64,000 nucleotides of DNA from Gnetum montanum. Taxonomy: Eukaryota; Streptophyta; Gnetopsida; Gnetales; Gnetaceae. This document shows, piece after piece, positions 45,400 to 57,599 of this stretch; the stretch's first letter is position 1, and every line of letters begins with the position of its first letter. Position numbers and translations under genes: made by a program. A model generated the notes under the pieces. It had not been told where the DNA came from. It did no database searches and worked only from the letters and a program-made list of their open reading frames with translations. Location of the stretch: positions 5,454-69,453 of the forward strand of contig MNCI01002656.1 of assembly GCA_015680685.1 (NCBI GenBank), given 5' to 3'.

Positions 45400-48290
45400 T
45401 AGGAATGAAGATCAACATGTGAACTAGTGCTTCATGATGGGTAGAGGAGGTCATTATTAGGTCATATAGGATTAATGTTGTGTTTTTCTATTTTAAAGCC
45501 TACTTGACTTGGGCCAATGTGTTTGGAAAATATTTTCTACTATCTGCTACCTTGTTGTTGACCTTCATCTCCTCCATGCAGCCTAAGATATGGATCTCTC
45601 ATGGAGGAGATTTACGCTTTGCTTGTCTTGCTTATTTGGAGCCTTAGTGCTCCATTGTTGGTTACTTGTTGTGGCCCCATTGATTGATTGGGTCATGGGT
45701 ACAGAGGACAAGGGGACTAGCTTCGATGGGCCTAGTGCCCTCTGCTCTGGGTGCTGCCTAATCATATGATCAATAAGATGCTCATTGGGCCTCCCAGGTT
45801 GCCATCTTGATTGCCTTTTTGTTTTGCTTGTAGGATGAGGTCTTGAGTGAGTAAGGTCCGATGCATTTCACACCACTAGGCTCTTGGCAAGTGGGGAGTC
45901 CACACATTGTAACATCCTTATGATAAAGGGTGATTAGGTGGTTGCTACTGCAACATGTTATGGGATCCTAACCATAAAGGATGTTATGGGTGCCTAAGGT
46001 GGTGCTTTGATAACGAAAGGGGACCTCGAAATAGTCAAGGACGAGGAGGCCCCAACATCACCATAGGGCACATGAACCACGAATGTCTTCTATGCCAGTT
46101 TTAAGTCATTAATACTGATAGAATTGATGGTGTATCTAGCACTGTTTGCATTGAGAGGATCCTTGTAGATCCTCATTGATTGGTTTTGGGGGTAGACTAG
46201 GTTGGTTGCATCAAGGACTAGCTTGCCCCTATCAATCATGCATTTTACATCATCCTGTAAGGCCATGCAAAAATCCATATCATAACAAGGAAATTGGTGA
46301 TACTAGAAAAACTAGTTCAATCTAAAATGCTTAGGGACTAGAGGCTCATTTGGCAATGTGGCTAAAGGATTCTTGAGGAGCTCGTAGTATCAATCATGCC
46401 TCTTGTAAGCATCCTTGAACATTTGCTTGTCTAGCGTGAAGTAGTTGATCCAAGAGCTCAGACAGCTTGATGGGCAATAATGTGTACTTTGAGCGATCCT
46501 TGCACTCAGAGTTTAGCCTTGGGGTAGCTTGCCCCATGGCCATTAACGATGTGGGCTAGTTGCTTGCTGTGGTGCTAGAGCTAGAAGCCTTATTGTTGTT
46601 GGCCGGGGCCTTAGGTGACTTGGCCATTGGTTTGGCATTGTTTGGCTTAGCCTTGTTGGCCACCATTGTCATAGTTGTGGTTGCCTACTTATCCTTATCC
46701 TTATCTTTCTCCTTCTTTGTGTGCAATTTTTTATAGGCCACATAGGCTAGGTCCTTGCTAGCCTCTGTTGCATCCTAAATGCTCTTGGTTTAAGCAAACA
46801 CTTGGCTCAAGGATTATAGGGCAAGGTAATACAGATTTGACTTAATGAAGTCATTTATTGCACCTTTGAAAATAGCCAACAAGTGTGTTTCTATGATGGG
46901 CTCATGGATTTCATTGAGTGATGCACTCTAGCATTGAGTGAATTTTTGTGTGGGCTCTAAGTAGCCCTGCTTAACTTGCATTAACTGATCCAAAGTCACC
47001 TCAGGCTTCAAGTTATAATTGAAGCACATGATGAATTAGGTGGGCAACTTCTGCAAAGAAGAAATGGAGGCCCTGGGAAGCACACGGTACTAATTTAGTG
47101 TCTTGCCGATCAAGGACATGGTGAACACACAAATGACTACATGAGACCATGCCTACAGTAGAAGGCATTTGGACTGGATGGTCACCAGGTAGGCATTGGG
47201 GTCCCCTTCATTATTGTATTTGGTGAATTGGGGTAATGGGACCCTGGTGGGCAGTGCCAGTGGTGGAACTATAGAATTGATTGGGTCATCTTGGTAGAAG
47301 TCCATCATAGGGATAGTTTCAAAGGAGGCAGCCTTGAGCTGCTTGACTTCTTTAGTGAGAGTCTAAATAAGTTGGAATGCTTGATCTAGACTTAGTGAGG
47401 TTGTAATAGGTTTCATCAATTGTGTTGTCTACTACGTTGTGTGGATGGCCCATGACCTGGCTCTAGGTTGTGTGACCATGCATGATGCTTGTTGCGTGGG
47501 CTACACCACAAACACATTGGTTGGGCCCCACCACCTACTTATGGATTGGGCCATTGTGAAGGGTGCTGAGTAGGATGCCTGAGTCATATGCAATATGGGA
47601 ATGTGCATGGTGTGCATGTAAGGTTGCATAGGCATAATAGTTGCTAATACGGATGATGGAATAGGTTGTGAAGGTATGACAAAGGGTAGACTAAAAGGAT
47701 GTGTAACATCTTGGCGCATCTGCTATGTTTGGTGGGCTACTACCACAGGCGTGGACCTAGGCAGTGACACCTAGCTTATGACTGTCTTTAGAAAGATAGA
47801 TGGCTGAGATAGTAGAGGAATGAAAGTGAAGGTTGTCCACTAGAATGAGGTGTGGAATGAGTCATCATGGTTAGATTAAGATTCAAACTCATCTTGCTCC
47901 TCCTACAAGGGCTCCTCATAGTTTGTTCTTGCCTTACGGTTAATGTTTTGGATGAGGTTATCCAGTATCCACTGGTAGGGCTCTGTGAGTGAAATGAAGT
48001 CCACAATGGAGGGGAAGTATTCCTTCTTGTTTTAGTTTATAAGCTCAGAAATATGTTTGTCCTCCATTTCTTGGCCTTCTTTGTACAAACCTGCTTGGAG
48101 CTTCGCAACAAACGAAGTTATATTGCTCGTCGTTGAGTACCATGTACTTGGGCGGTAAGTTGCACAACCTAAAGGATTGCCTTTGTTCTATGATGGGACT
48201 AAGAGGATGGTTAATTAGGATTTCTTGTTGAATGGGCTAGACAACAATCATGCTCGAAGTGGAGGTCGAAGGCTTCTCAAGATTCATGAT
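45400..48290 (-). pseudogene. Gag of the Tat-like element
   Basis: A start at 48288 (MNLEKPSTSTSSMIVV) leads to a Met/Pro/Gln-rich middle (47719-47500) and a capsid core at about 47300-46900 with PLALPTRVPLPQFTKY, PRASISSLQKL and VTLDQLMQVKQGYLEPTQKF, the pattern of the retrotransposon gag family. A Lys/Asp-rich then Ala/Asn-rich linker follows near 46740-46560. Stops are frequent. No CCHC knuckle was seen. Confidence 0.75.
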
Positions 48291-48823
48291 TTAAGGGGGA
48301 GAGGAAAAAGTTGTTGTTTGCGAAAGGTAGAAAAAAAAAGGTTAACTCTACTAATTAGAAAAAAATGACTAACTGAAAAAATGGAGAAAAAATAACTAAG
48401 TATAAAACTACTAAAAATATAGCGAAGTGTAAAAAACATAGAGGAAGTGACTAAGTGTAAACTAGCAAAAAAATGGCCAACTCTAGTACTACGCTCACTA
48501 CTGTAGAGCTAACTACTTTTTATATGCTGAGAGCTAGCTACACTCTCCTAAGCACCAAGAATTTGGCTAAGTGTAAGGTATACACTCTAGTGTTATCAAG
48601 CCAAGTTCTAGGGGAACCAATAATGGGGTCTAGTCTACACGAACGATTTGCAAACAACTCCTATGTTGGCCTAAGATTTAGCTACTACCGAGGTAGGTCT
48701 AGAGGGGTATGAAGTCTGTGCTAGCCTAGAGCTAGCAATAGTGGTGAAGAGAGCATGTAGGGAAACAACCAAGGGAGACAATAGAAGGAAATGGTGGAGG
48801 CCCTCTTTCTAGTGCTAGAAAAC

Positions 48824-50527
48824 TGTAGTGATCAAAAATGTTAGAGGTTGGAATGGTGCACCAAGAGGTTCATAGTCATACAATTTGATCCCACGTCCAC
48901 ATGAGGGCCTGCTAGAAATGGAGGCAGGGTGCCCAAAATGGTCTTCTTAATCAAACTAGGACTTATGGGGTGTTATGCCAAAACAAATGTTGGGGGGTTT
49001 GCACAGTGTTTGCAATGTTCACGGTGTCAACTAGGGTGAGCGTAGTTGAGGTTTTCGATGCAAAATGAGGGTGCAAACACATGAATATGTGTAGAAAAAC
49101 AACAAAAAATGCAAATAACATGCTAAGATGTGAGTGAAAATGTCAAAAAATGCATAGAGAATGAGTGAGAGAGAAAGCGACACCACCCCAAATAGGAGGA
49201 GCATTGTTAACTGCAAAGAAAAGGTGAGGAGGTACACGATGTATAGATAGGTATAGTAGGTAATGTAATGATAGTCTCAGGGTGTCTGGGCTATGAGACT
49301 AACATCTGCTATGAAGTTTGGGCCTATTAGGTTGGCTATTGTAGTGTTCTATGAGCTGCAGTGATTTGAAGTATGCTAAGCAATGTGCAATGGTGTTGTG
49401 GTAATGTGCAATGGTGTCTGCCAAAGTGCAAAGTGTGTTCGAATGCTAGAATTCCCCAAATTTAAGTTTTCTAGCCAAATGCTTTAAATGCCAACCTTGC
49501 TTTTAATTTTCCAACCTCTAAAATGTGAAACGTTGGGGGTATTTATAGGCCTAGGGTTGCTATGAATCGTGGATTAGGTGCCATGAGGCAGAGGGGTAGT
49601 TGGGACTACATTAGCCCTAACTACACTCCCACCGAAGCAAATAGTGTTCTACTGGTATGCTCTAATAGACCCTGTGAGATTACTAGACTATGACTACGTG
49701 ACCAAGATTACATGTGCAAGTGTCAAACAGACCACCATGTACCTGAAAACAATGCAAAATAATGCAGTTTTGGAGACTACACTCCAAGACTATGTTGTTC
49801 ACTCTCTTGAGTGATCTCAAGAATAGGTACAATTTGGGGGCAAATGGGGGATGCAAAGGAAGTGCAAAGTGTTGATCTTGCTTGTTGAAGGAATGTTGGA
49901 GTTGAGATAAAGGCTGTTGTTAAGTTCTGGAGGCTCTTGGAGGCAATTCTGCATGACTACGTTGACTATGCTCTAGAGCATAGTCTAAGAGTTAGAAAAA
50001 TTTTGCAAAAATTATGCTCCAACGCTGACTACATTGACTACACTCTAGAGCATAGTCCTAGCAGTGAGAGCATAGCCCTGACACTTAGAAAAATCTAGCA
50101 AAAATTAATGTCTTTTTGCATACTACTTTAACTACGCTATGGAGCATAGTAGGGACCGTAGCCTCAGAAGTTAGAAAATTTTCCGAACTATCTCTTCCAT
50201 GCCAACCCAGCCTGATAGCTTTTAGCTTGACACTTGGGCAAATTTGCAATACTGGCCATTTCTGTGCTAACTACACTGACTACTCTCTCAAGCATAGTCC
50301 CAACAGTGAGAGCATAATCAAGATACTTGGAAAATTTTGCAACTGCTATCGACACTTAGAAAAATTTTGCAAATTTGGACTTGTGTTGCAGACTACACTA
50401 AATACACTCTAGAGTGTAGTCCCAGCAGTGGGGAGCATAGGCCCAACACTTAGAAAAAATTTTCCTAGTCCTGACACTTAGCAAATTTGTAGTTTAGACC
50501 CAGTGGGCTAAATTTGGTGGTGTTTCA
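48824..50527 (-). mobile_element. 5' LTR of the Tat-like element
   Basis: It starts TGTAGTGATCAAAAATG and ends GGTGTTTCA, followed by CACTT. A minus-strand TATA box lies at 49540-49552. The palindromic subrepeats are upstream of it in U3 with respect to minus-strand transcription. Confidence 0.9.
49950..50470. repeat. Palindromic subrepeat array in the U3 of the 5' LTR
   Basis: Five units with the dyad ACTATGCTCTAGAGCATAGT or variants alternate with CACTTAGAAAAATTTTGCAA blocks. The copy at 49964-49985 is a perfect 22-bp palindrome. Confidence 0.85.
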
Positions 50528-50532
50528 CACTT
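50528..50532. other. Right target-site duplication CACTT
   Basis: Identical to 31208-31212 on the other side of the element. Confidence 0.8.
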
Positions 50533-53500
50533 CTCAGCTAGTTTTTGTGATTTCTAGGACTTTGGGGAGCCAGTGTTGGGCAAGCTATAATTTGGAAGTT
50601 CAAATTTAGGTTTCAAAGAATCTAGGACTTCATAAGGAGTGTTTTGGTGCATTAGTTTTGATTTTTCTAAGTTGTAATAGATTCTCCAAATTTGATGGGT
50701 GTCTTTACCTATTTACTATTTACTTGTCTTGATTTTATGTGCATATTCAAAGTATGGATGAAGGGATGAGTAGGAAGTGTTGAGACAATTAGTTTCAGTA
50801 TGCAAGGATGATTGCCACTTCTGAATTGTGAGGCCTATGGTGTTAATGGGTTTTGTATGGAATAGAAGGTAGGGATAAATTCCTAGGATCAACAGAGACT
50901 CATTTTTGTGTCTTGGAATGCTATAGATGGATTGCATGTGTTTGGATAAATTTTTTTGGGTTCCTTAATCATTTGTGTAGAGATTTATGCCACTATATCT
51001 CCCTAGGTTTATTGTTAAGTAGATCGCATGTTGTGCAAGTCATGGCCTTGTGACATCAAGATTGCAATTAATGTTTTGATTATCACAATTGCTGCTACAT
51101 CCTTGTGATGCATGGATTTTTTCTTTGAATTTTGACTTTGATGCAAGTTGCAATCGTGACATGTCCAGGTGGCATTGGGAACTTATGGTTGACATGGATG
51201 AAGTGTAGGCTATAGTCCTTACACATTTGGGTTACAATGATGGGTACTTGGGTGTGAGCTACACTAAGTTAACAGTTGGGTTAGGATGCTTTCTGTTTGA
51301 CATATTTTATACTATTTTTATTCTTAGTATGTGTGGTGTTAGTATCGTAGCTAACTCAAGGCAACTAGCACTAAGCTAGTGCAAGGTGAATTGGGATTGT
51401 ACCTAGTTTAAAATGTGGGGTAGGTTCACTCCACTAATTAATTACCTTAAGGTACTAAATTCAAATATTATGCAAAGAGAAATCTTTTCACTAGAAAACA
51501 AGAAAACGAGCTATCTTTAATTAATGTATTAAAAGATTACAACTAGTTCTTAAAAACCCTATCAACAATCAAAAACTTGTCACACTCAAATGACATTATA
51601 AAGCATGTGGCTCTACAACCACACAATGGTTTTTCTCAATGCAAAACACAACTAATAGAGAATCTCTCCCACAACCTAGGACTTAGATCTCAAATCATTA
51701 GTAAGACATAAGAGAATAAAACACAAAGACAAGCTACAATCACCAGTTGTACTCACACAATGTGTTCACCCACTCTCTCTTGTCCAACTCTTTACATACA
51801 AGAGCTCTCACTGTACCAACAATGGTGAAATACAACAAAATTTATCATAGATTGGAAGATAAGAAATCTAGAAACCTTTCCTTAACTTAACTTGAGGCTC
51901 TTCAAATATTTCCCAAGTCTTCTTACCTTCTCCTTGATTTTTTTCATCATTTTCCATCACATTTTGGATGTTTTCTAAATTGATATGGGTGTTTTTGAAA
52001 GTTTCTCCATCCGTACAGGTCATCTTTGACCTTAGGAAGATGTCTCTGTATCAACCTAGCTCTCTGGCAAGACATCGATTGCTTTTGTAAGATGTCTCCT
52101 CTGAGGGCTAAGATGTCTTGCTTGAGATGTCTCATTCTCAGGTGAGACATATTGTTTAATAAGTCTCTAGTTCTAATGATACATCTCATCTGAGATGTCA
52201 GTCTAAATAGTGAGACATTTCCTTATATCTCCAAACATCTCCTATCACTCCTAGGCTTTAGCTAGGACATCTTCAAGCCCTCCAAGACACTTCTCTAGTG
52301 TTTAAAACTTGCAAAACATACACGTAGGGAAAAACAAAAGGGATTGGAAGAGGTGTTCCTACACTAAAATGTAGAGTTTAAGAGTAGTGTGAGCCATGCT
52401 TGAGTCATAGTTTAGTACAAAAATTGAAATAAATTCTTGTGTTTCATAATAAAGAATTGGATAAGCTTGGTCAAGAAGAGGATTTTATGAAGTATGCTAT
52501 GTGTTACTACACTATGCTTGATTGTGGGATACACTAGTTGTTTAATTATGTTTTAGTGTACTGCTATATGTAACTATGATGGATGAGCTAGCTCAATCTA
52601 TGGTATGATTGATACTAGTATGTATGTTATTGATATGATTAATGGTATTTGGTTGTGCTATGAGTACGGTTTATGACACTTGGTTATGCTTTTAATATGA
52701 TAACATATTATGTGATTGATACATTGATTATGCTTGATATAAGAACATGTGATGTGATTGGGGATAGAGATGACACATATAGCATTGATTTATTATGACC
52801 ATTGGCTAAATTGGTATGTAATGATATTAATGGTATTAGTGAGTTCTGATTATGTGATGGTGAAAACAAGGATGTGGACTAATTAGTGATAATGCATCCT
52901 TAGGAAGTTGAGATGATTTCTATTTGGATACATCTTTTAGGCCCTTGTTTTAGGTCTCATCTTGAGAGTGAGAAAGTATAGGTTGAGCCTATGACTAGTA
53001 TGACATCTTTGAACATTTGTACATGAATGGATTTACCCTTTTGAACTTAGAGTTTCATAAGAGATAGCAGGCACTAGCATTAGTAGTGTATAAAGTAATT
53101 GGAAAACTAATAAAAGATCTACAAGCACTAATAGAGATTGAGTACTTGTGATAACGATATCATGCTCACACTAAGTGCAGATGTGTTGATTGCCATATGG
53201 ACAATGTGATGATCATTGTGGATTATAGGATTTCAATCCCTTGGCACCAATAGTTGCTTATGTGGTGTGACTATGCATGTGAATGATATTAATAAATAAT
53301 AATTAAGCCCTAGTCGTGTTGTCTTTACAGAATCAAATTATGCCATTCTTTGTGTTGAGCTATGAGATATGTTTAGATGTATGCATAGATTAATAGCATG
53401 TTGGATTATGATGTTAGAGATGATTTCATGAATGATATTCTACATGTTCCCATGTTATGTGTATGTGTATGCTTTGGTATTTTCAATATGCCTGAGCCCT

Positions 53501-53652
53501 AGTTACACTTGCACTTATGATTATGGTATATGATGCTTGATTGTGATACACTATTATGGTAGGCTATATGCATGGTGATTGGATAGCCTTGTAATGATAG
53601 CATTGTAGATGCTTAGCATCGATCTTGGTACTATGGATGATCTCTTGGATGT
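50533..53652. other. AT-rich spacer with a short-motif array
   Basis: No gene is supported. 52030-52270 has about ten copies of AGATGTCT or its complement AGACATCT spaced 10-40 bases apart. 52430-53640 is TGAT/ATGAT-rich and resembles 30560-31000. Confidence 0.45.
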
Positions 53653-54533
53653 TGATGAAGTCAAATTTTACTAGAAAATGACATCGTAGCAATGATGTTG
53701 TATCAACAATGTCATGACTCATGATATGTCATCATTGATATGATGTCTTGGGATATGTGTAGCCCTATAAATATGACACTTGGGATACATAATCCAACAA
53801 CTTTTCATTCAATAGCTCACCTAAACTCTTGCAGTTTTGTTTCGTAGTTTTAGCAATAGTGTGAATGCTTGCAGTGTGATGCGAGATAGTCAATTTGAGT
53901 CTTTATTTGAGTAAATTGTACTTGGACATAGTTTATGCACGACAATAAAGATTGAAGCTATTTTCCATCATTGCAACATCACTTAGTTTTCTTCATGTTT
54001 ACTTAGAATAATTTTCTTGTTTTCTTAGTTAACACTTTACTTTTCCAAGTATTTTACTTTACATGCTTCATTAGTAAAGGTGGAATGGGTACGACTAGTT
54101 TCAAGTGTGAAGTGTAGTTATCTAGTAACCCAGTAGTGGCATTGCTTAATTTGCTCATTAGTGATCCCACTTGGTAATCATAGTGATAACTACATGAGTC
54201 CAAGACGTGACCACTAAATCATGAATGAATACCTATCACCTTAGGATAGAATAGATTCTTACTTCAATGTGACTTAGACTTAGGATTAAGTTTCATTTTC
54301 GATCATGTTTACAGCTAGCCATTATTTGAGCCTTACAACATCAATTATCATATGCCTCATTGAGAGCTAAGCCATACACTTGTACCTCACTAGCTCAACG
54401 TAAGAAGATAGCAGACATGAACTTAAATTCAATTACCAGCATAATAACATTGTCCATCTACAAATTACAATTGGGTCACACATGAACACTCATGACTTGT
54501 ATGATTGAGTGTTGGATGCTCCACCCCTCATCA
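53653..54533 (+). mobile_element. 5' LTR of a gag-only Athila-like element
   Basis: It starts TGATGAAG and ends CCTCATCA. A plus-strand TATA box (CCTATAAATATGAC) is at about 53763-53776. An internal part (53845-53955) matches the relic at 29413-29520. It is followed after one base by a tRNA-Asp primer site. Confidence 0.8.
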
Positions 54534-54534
54534 T

Positions 54535-54552
54535 TGGCACTTTTGTTGGGGA
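54535..54552 (+). other. Primer binding site for tRNA-Asp, decayed
   Basis: TGGCACTTTTGTTGGGGA matches the tRNA-Asp complement TGGCGCCGTTGCCGGGGA except at five positions, four of them transitions. Confidence 0.7.
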
Positions 54553-56626
54553 TGTGTCAATGTGTGTTGAGTAATTGATTTTACAAAGTTCATTATATTA
54601 AGAACTCTAACGACAACCTCTAAATCATTAAAACAATTTTAATAACACATACATAAGTAAGCATCACACTCATAACATGGCTTCAACTAAAGATAAACTA
54701 TCACATGCTAAAGAGATGAGGGTAATGACAAAATCATGATAAATACTAGAGTATGCCAATGCAAACAAGAATCTCATACACTCACAATGATCCCTACTAT
54801 CCTGATTTCACTTCATCTTTCACCAAGATGGACAGTTAAAGTGGAGAGACCTACAAGGTAACATCATTCTGCCTTTAGATCATTCTACACCCACAATGCT
54901 TCAAACAGTTTTAAAGGGAATGAATCTGAGTCATGCACAAGAAGGATATCATGTGATCAAATACATGACAAGACCCTACCAACCCACAAAGGCACAATTG
55001 TAGAGAGATACTGCTATGGAGACCAAACATGTTCACAACAAAGGGAAGTAGATCAACTCTCCTATTATCTTGGAAGAACTTGATGGAGATGCATTTGTAG
55101 CAAAAAATTCCATCAAGATCATGAAGTCCATTCTCAAACACTTGTTATTCATCTGGAAGAACCTATCAAAGTGCAACTACATTTAGCCTTAGCAAAGACA
55201 CCCATAAGAGAAGCAATAAACTCTAAGTCTAAGTAAGACTCAAGGCTAAGATCTTTTGCTAGATCTCAAAGGGAAGAATATGAGAGTCATAGAAGAAGGA
55301 CTAGTCAACACCATTCTCCTATGGTTTCATCTTCATCCTCATGATCATTGATGGATTCTAATTTAAGGGAACACAAGTATGGAGATCATGATAGGGAGAG
55401 ACACTGGACCCATGACCAACATGATTATTGCCCAATACATTTTGATGAGGAAGATGAAGAGCATGAGCTAAGAAGAAACAAGTATAGATGTGCAGAAAGA
55501 GAAAGGCATGAGTACCAAAGAGGGAACTACTACAATACAACATACGAACCCTATGCATGTGAAGAACCAACCAACTTGTAGCATGATAAATATAGGGAAA
55601 GTTATCTACATCCCAACCAAGCATGTAAGGGATAACCATATTAAGTAGCTAGACATGAAAAACATGCCCAAATTTGAGGGTGTAGATAATGCAAATCCAA
55701 AACATCACCTTCAAGCATTCCATGATGCCTATGCCCTACAAAAAATAGAGAGTGATTGGTAGAAACTTAAGTTGTTCCCTCAAACACTCATTAAGGAGGA
55801 AAAAAGATGGTATAGACCATTGGAACTAGAATCAATTAGAAGATAGAGTATCATGCTTAAAATTTTTAATGAAAAATATCAAACCTACTCCCAAGTGTCC
55901 AATATTAGAAAATAAACCCAAGGATGAAGTTAAGGATTCCATGAATTCCTTGAAGTGGGATTGGGCAAATAGTATTCACTTCTACATAGGTGTCCATGCC
56001 ATAGATTTTTCCAAAGGGAGCAGCTTAGACACATTGTTGATGGTCTACAAAATAAAACCAGGGAAACACTTAGGGTTTATGCCCAAGGTAGATTATTTGA
56101 AATGATTTTTCATTGTATTTAGAGACTCATTAATCAAGTGGCAAAGGAAGATGGTGAATTAGAGAAGAGAGAATCAGTTGAAGAGTACAATAGAGATCCA
56201 TCTATTCGGAAAAGAAATGTACAAGTGTGTCATTAGTAAGAGGAAGAAAACTTAGAGGAGGTAGTACAAAAGAAGAACTACCTATTTAGAAATCTGTTAT
56301 AGATATAAAAAAAAAGGTAGAAAAGATGTGGGATTCAATAGATGAAAAGTTTGCAATAGCTCTAAAAATTATGGAGGAAAGAATTGAGTAGGTCTTCAGC
56401 AAAGGAAAGGAGAAAAAAAAAGAAAAGAGATTTCAAATGAAAAGGAAAGGGAGCTTTAGTGGCAGACTATTCAAGTACAAGCTTGAATGAGGAGGAAGGA
56501 TGTTTTGTGTGCCAATATGACCATCCTAAGGGATATTGCCCTATCATGGCACACTTATAAGAAATAAGGGCATATGCACTTAACCTCAGATTCATTAAGA
56601 AGAAAATGCTCAAATGATTACCTTAC
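54553..56626 (+). pseudogene. Gag relic of the first plus-strand Athila-like element
   Basis: The charged N-terminal part is at 55348-55580. The capsid core is at 55655-56105 (KNMPKFEGVDNANPKHH, AFHDAYALQ, NEKYQTYSQVSNIRK) and a coiled part at 56130-56250 (KEDGELEKRESVEEYNRD). A zinc knuckle lies at 56501-56539 (CFVCQYDHPKGYC). Coding sequence stops at about 56620, where the LTR of the next element begins. Protease and pol are absent. Confidence 0.8.
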
Positions 56627-57469
56627 TGATGAGTCCTGATATCAGATCCTCGATATCAGACCCTTAATATTAGATATGCGATATTAAAGATGCAAAAGCA
56701 ATATCAAACATGAAATGTTGGAACTTGTCTTCTTGGCTATAAATAGGAGACAGGGGCACTTGGTTTGGCATTAGTTTTTAATACCTTAGCCAAATTCTTG
56801 CAGTTTTTCTATTCTAGAGTTAGAGTTATTTCTGAGTGCTTGTAGTAGGAGTCATAAAGTGAAAGAATCTTTATTCGAGCATTGTGTACTTGAGCACACC
56901 TTGTGTCCAAAAATAAAGATGAACTTTGTGATAAACCTTGCAACATTCAGAATAGCTTAATTATTGCATTTCATGTTATTTACTGTTATTTGATGCTTTC
57001 AATAGTTAATTAATGTTATTTTCATCAAACCATTAATTATTAGTTATCAATGAATTAGCACACTCAACACGACCACTTCAAGCATACGTAGAACACTTGG
57101 TAACCCAGTAACGATTAGCATTTGGTAATCCCAGTAGTGTTACACTGGTTTAGGATGTGTCTGGAAAGTGGGAACAAATGTTGGTGTTAGGATTAGTTAG
57201 AGAATAGTTAATTAGTTAAATCAAATTAGTTATTAAATTACCTCATTTCTCTCTTTTAAGCATTAAGAATATAAAACATAAAATAATAGAAATCACATAC
57301 CTTGAGTTATACAATTGTGCCTTACAAGTAAGCTTGGGAAGACAATGATCGCATAACTCATCCTTGTTCTGTGTAAGCGCATAAGCACTTAATCCTTGGA
57401 GTCTGACCGGATCACATGTGAACAATCATATCTGTATGGTTGGGCATAGGGGTACATTGCTACTGATCA
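56627..57469 (+). mobile_element. 5' LTR of the second plus-strand Athila-like element
   Basis: It starts TGATGAGTCCTGATATC and ends TACTGATCA, with a TATA box (CTATAAATAGG) at 56738-56748 and ATATCA/GATATT dyads at its start. It is related to but clearly different from 53653-54533, so the two are not a pair. Confidence 0.8.
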
Positions 57470-57470
57470 T

Positions 57471-57488
57471 TAGCACCATTTCTGGGGA
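57471..57488 (+). other. Primer binding site for tRNA-Asp, decayed
   Basis: TAGCACCATTTCTGGGGA matches the tRNA-Asp complement at 13 of 18 positions. Four of the five differences are transitions. Confidence 0.7.
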
Positions 57489-57599
57489 TTTTGTTGTTTG
57501 TGTGCTGATTAGAACCTAGGAAATCTTTCCATCGTTGGAACAAACCCTTAGAGTAACTATCCTACAATCACTAGAAAAGGGTATTGCACACTGACTAAT

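Larger units (their letters stand above)
31213..50527 (-). mobile_element. Tat-like Ty3/gypsy retrotransposon, 19.3 kb, with antisense gene
   Basis: Two LTRs of about 1.7 kb with TG...CA ends bound the element, and a CACTT target duplication frames it. On the minus strand from right to left: 5' LTR, gag (48290-45400), protease (45331-44960), a region transcribable on the other strand (43930-40342), RT/RNase H (38180-36540), integrase (35790-34640), a repeat cluster, a polypurine tract and the 3' LTR. The YxDD-IVIKSK type of RT box and the size point to the Tat/Ogre side of the family. LTRs differ at about 15% in a compared stretch of 170 bases, so it is clearly older than the 16597-29412 element. 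No good primer site was found; TAGCACTAGAAAGAGGG at about 48801-48817 is a weak candidate. Confidence 0.9.

Noticed and set aside
55358-55639. 93-codon minus-strand frame
   Set aside because: It is the complement of the charged N-terminal gag segment read on the plus strand.
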